A stretch of DNA of 64,000 nt, taken from positions 62,001 to 126,000 of the forward strand of contig NZ_AUHV01000002.1 in the NCBI RefSeq assembly GCF_000423365.1, in the 5' to 3' direction. The stretch comes from Maritalea myrionectae DSM 19524 (GTDB lineage Bacteria > Pseudomonadota > Alphaproteobacteria > Rhizobiales > Devosiaceae). Below are positions 63,039-64,000 of this stretch, one piece after another. A model generated the notes under the pieces. The model was not told the origin of the DNA and did not search any database. It worked only from the letters and a program-made list of their open reading frames with translations. How positions within the stretch are numbered: the stretch's first letter is position 1; each line of letters opens with the position of its first letter. A program made the position numbers and the translations under genes.

Positions 63039-63920
63039 TTAATGCGGCATGGCCTCGGCAGCGGACCCGTCAAACAAATCTTTCTCCGCCAAAATCAATT
63101 TGGTCAGAAATCGCGCAAAAGCCTGTAGTCGCGGTGTATGGCGCATATTCGGATTATAGAGCAACCAAAGATCGCGATCTTTTTCTGATTTGAAGGGCGC
63201 AATGCGCTGCAATATTGGGTCATCATCGCCAATGCGACAGGGCAACTGCGCCATGCCCAGCCCTGCGCGCACTGCTTGATGCAAGGCAACATTTGAGCTG
63301 ACGCGCACCGATGGCTGAGCATCCGGATAATAGTCTTTGACCCAGCTGGGTGTACGCTTGTCTCCCATGCGTCCGATCCATCTATGCACCGCGCCTGGTG
63401 CGGGCAAATAGTTTTTGGCGGCATAAAGTGCCAAATGCCGCGCCACCAGCTTTCGGCCCACCAAGCCTTCGGCTGGCGCGGCGGTCACCCGCAACGCGAT
63501 GTCTGCATCATGCTTTTGAATGCTCACAATATCGTCGGCACTGTCGAAATTGACGCAAATGTCTGGATATTGGGCTTTAAACGCGCCCATTTTGGGTAAG
63601 ATTACCGTTTGCAACAGATTTTCTGGTGCGGAGAAGGTCACCGCTCCCGTAAAGCTTTGATCATTTGCCCGCACGAGTTGATCTGCGTCTGCCAGCGCGT
63701 TCTGCATTGTTTTTGCGGCCGAAACCATGAGCAACCCCGCCTCGGTTAACTCATAACCTTCCGGCTTGCGCTCAAACAGGCGTGTACCAAGGCCTGCTTC
63801 AAGGGCCGCCAATCGGCGCGACACGGTGGCGTGGTTCACTTGCAGCTGTTTGGCCGCCCGCGAAATGTTCTGCGCCTCGTATATGGCAAGCAAAAAGCGA
63901 TAATCGTCCCAATCATGCAT
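63039..63920 (-). CDS. LysR family transcriptional regulator
   Basis: 293 residues. Helix-turn-helix WDDYRFLLAIYEAQNISRAAKQLQVNHATVSRRLAALEAGLGTRLFER, then the effector domain (ADIALRVTAAPAEGLVGRKLVARHLALYAA). Convergent with the GST gene. The ATG at 63920 is favoured, although an ATG nine codons upstream (63947) is also in frame; both lie next to copies of a direct repeat. Confidence 0.92.
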   Translation of the reverse strand: MHDWDDYRFLLAIYEAQNISRAAKQLQVNHATVSRRLAALEAGLGTRLFERKPEGYELTEAGLLMVSAAKTMQNALADADQLVRANDQSFTGAVTFSAPENLLQTVILPKMGAFKAQYPDICVNFDSADDIVSIQKHDADIALRVTAAPAEGLVGRKLVARHLALYAAKNYLPAPGAVHRWIGRMGDKRTPSWVKDYYPDAQPSVRVSSNVALHQAVRAGLGMAQLPCRIGDDDPILQRIAPFKSEKDRDLWLLYNPNMRHTPRLQAFARFLTKLILAEKDLFDGSAAEAMPH

Positions 63921-63966
63921 GATAATTTTCGCACTCCATATTTGCATATAATGATAATTTACGCAC
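63919..63966. repeat. direct repeats at the LysR gene start
   Basis: ATGATAATTTTCGCAC at 63919-63934 and ATGATAATTTACGCAC at 63951-63966, one mismatch, 32 bases apart. On the gene's strand each reads GTGCG, A/T, AAATTATCAT, and the first overlaps the start codon. They may be operator half-sites for this or another regulator. Confidence 0.5.
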
Positions 63967-64000
63967 GACCATAGAGCGCCTATTTCTGTTCTTCAACTTG

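Overview
The window reads as a chromosomal stretch of an alphaproteobacterium, most likely of the order Hyphomicrobiales (Rhizobiales). The evidence is gene order: lptF-lptG-lptD-surA-pdxA-rsmA beside pepA-holC, then gmk-yicC-mltG-fabF-acpP-fabG-fabD, rpsF-rpsR-rplI-dnaB-alr-radA-cvpA-purF and der. Base composition is moderate (about half G+C by eye). Genus is not resolved. There are no insertion sequences, phage genes, CRISPR arrays or rRNA; one tRNA-Ser(GCU) is present.

Region 1 (1-6570): a minus-strand operon for two MaoC-type proteins (one divergent), an unusual leaderless solute-binding-like protein, a CaiB/BaiF CoA-transferase, a periplasmic solute-binding protein and two sugar-type ABC permeases, the last cut by the window edge. 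It looks like uptake plus CoA-dependent processing of an unidentified carboxylated substrate.

Region 2 (6880-19165): the most distinctive part. After a PAS-GGDEF diguanylate cyclase come a LuxR-type response regulator, a divergent operon of a secreted von Willebrand A protein with near-identical 88-residue repeats, a periplasmic oxidoreductase molybdopterin-binding-fold protein and a sensor histidine kinase, then secreted proteins of unknown function, an SH3-domain secreted protein and two polytopic membrane proteins. A 20-bp motif (best copy CCCCGTTTGTTTGAACGGGG) occurs in front of each transcription unit, at 9344, 13904, 18035 and 19144. I infer that these roughly ten genes form one envelope-sensing regulon, and this is my best candidate for an undescribed system.

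Region 3 (19419-29810): tRNA-Ser, DUF2147 protein, glutathione transferase, TSUP permease, molybdopterin oxidoreductase, ndk, ABC-F ATPase, DUF4344 metallopeptidase, holC and pepA. Region 4 (29978-57713): the conserved core, covering LPS export, PLP synthesis, rRNA methylation, fatty-acid synthesis, ribosomal proteins, replication, cell wall and purine synthesis, broken at 52645-55476 by accessory genes (SDR, a 53-codon small ORF, two LysE exporters, a small SH3-like protein). Region 5 (57857-63920): small regulators and stress or thiol genes, namely a DksA-like protein, methyltransferase, RidA, a thioredoxin-fold protein plus AhpD-like protein under a TetR regulator with clear operators, NnrU, GST and a LysR regulator.

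Starts were chosen from ribosome-binding sites, ATGA-type overlaps and signal peptides; many differ from the longest possible reading frame. Function calls come from recognition of family motifs by eye, with no database search.
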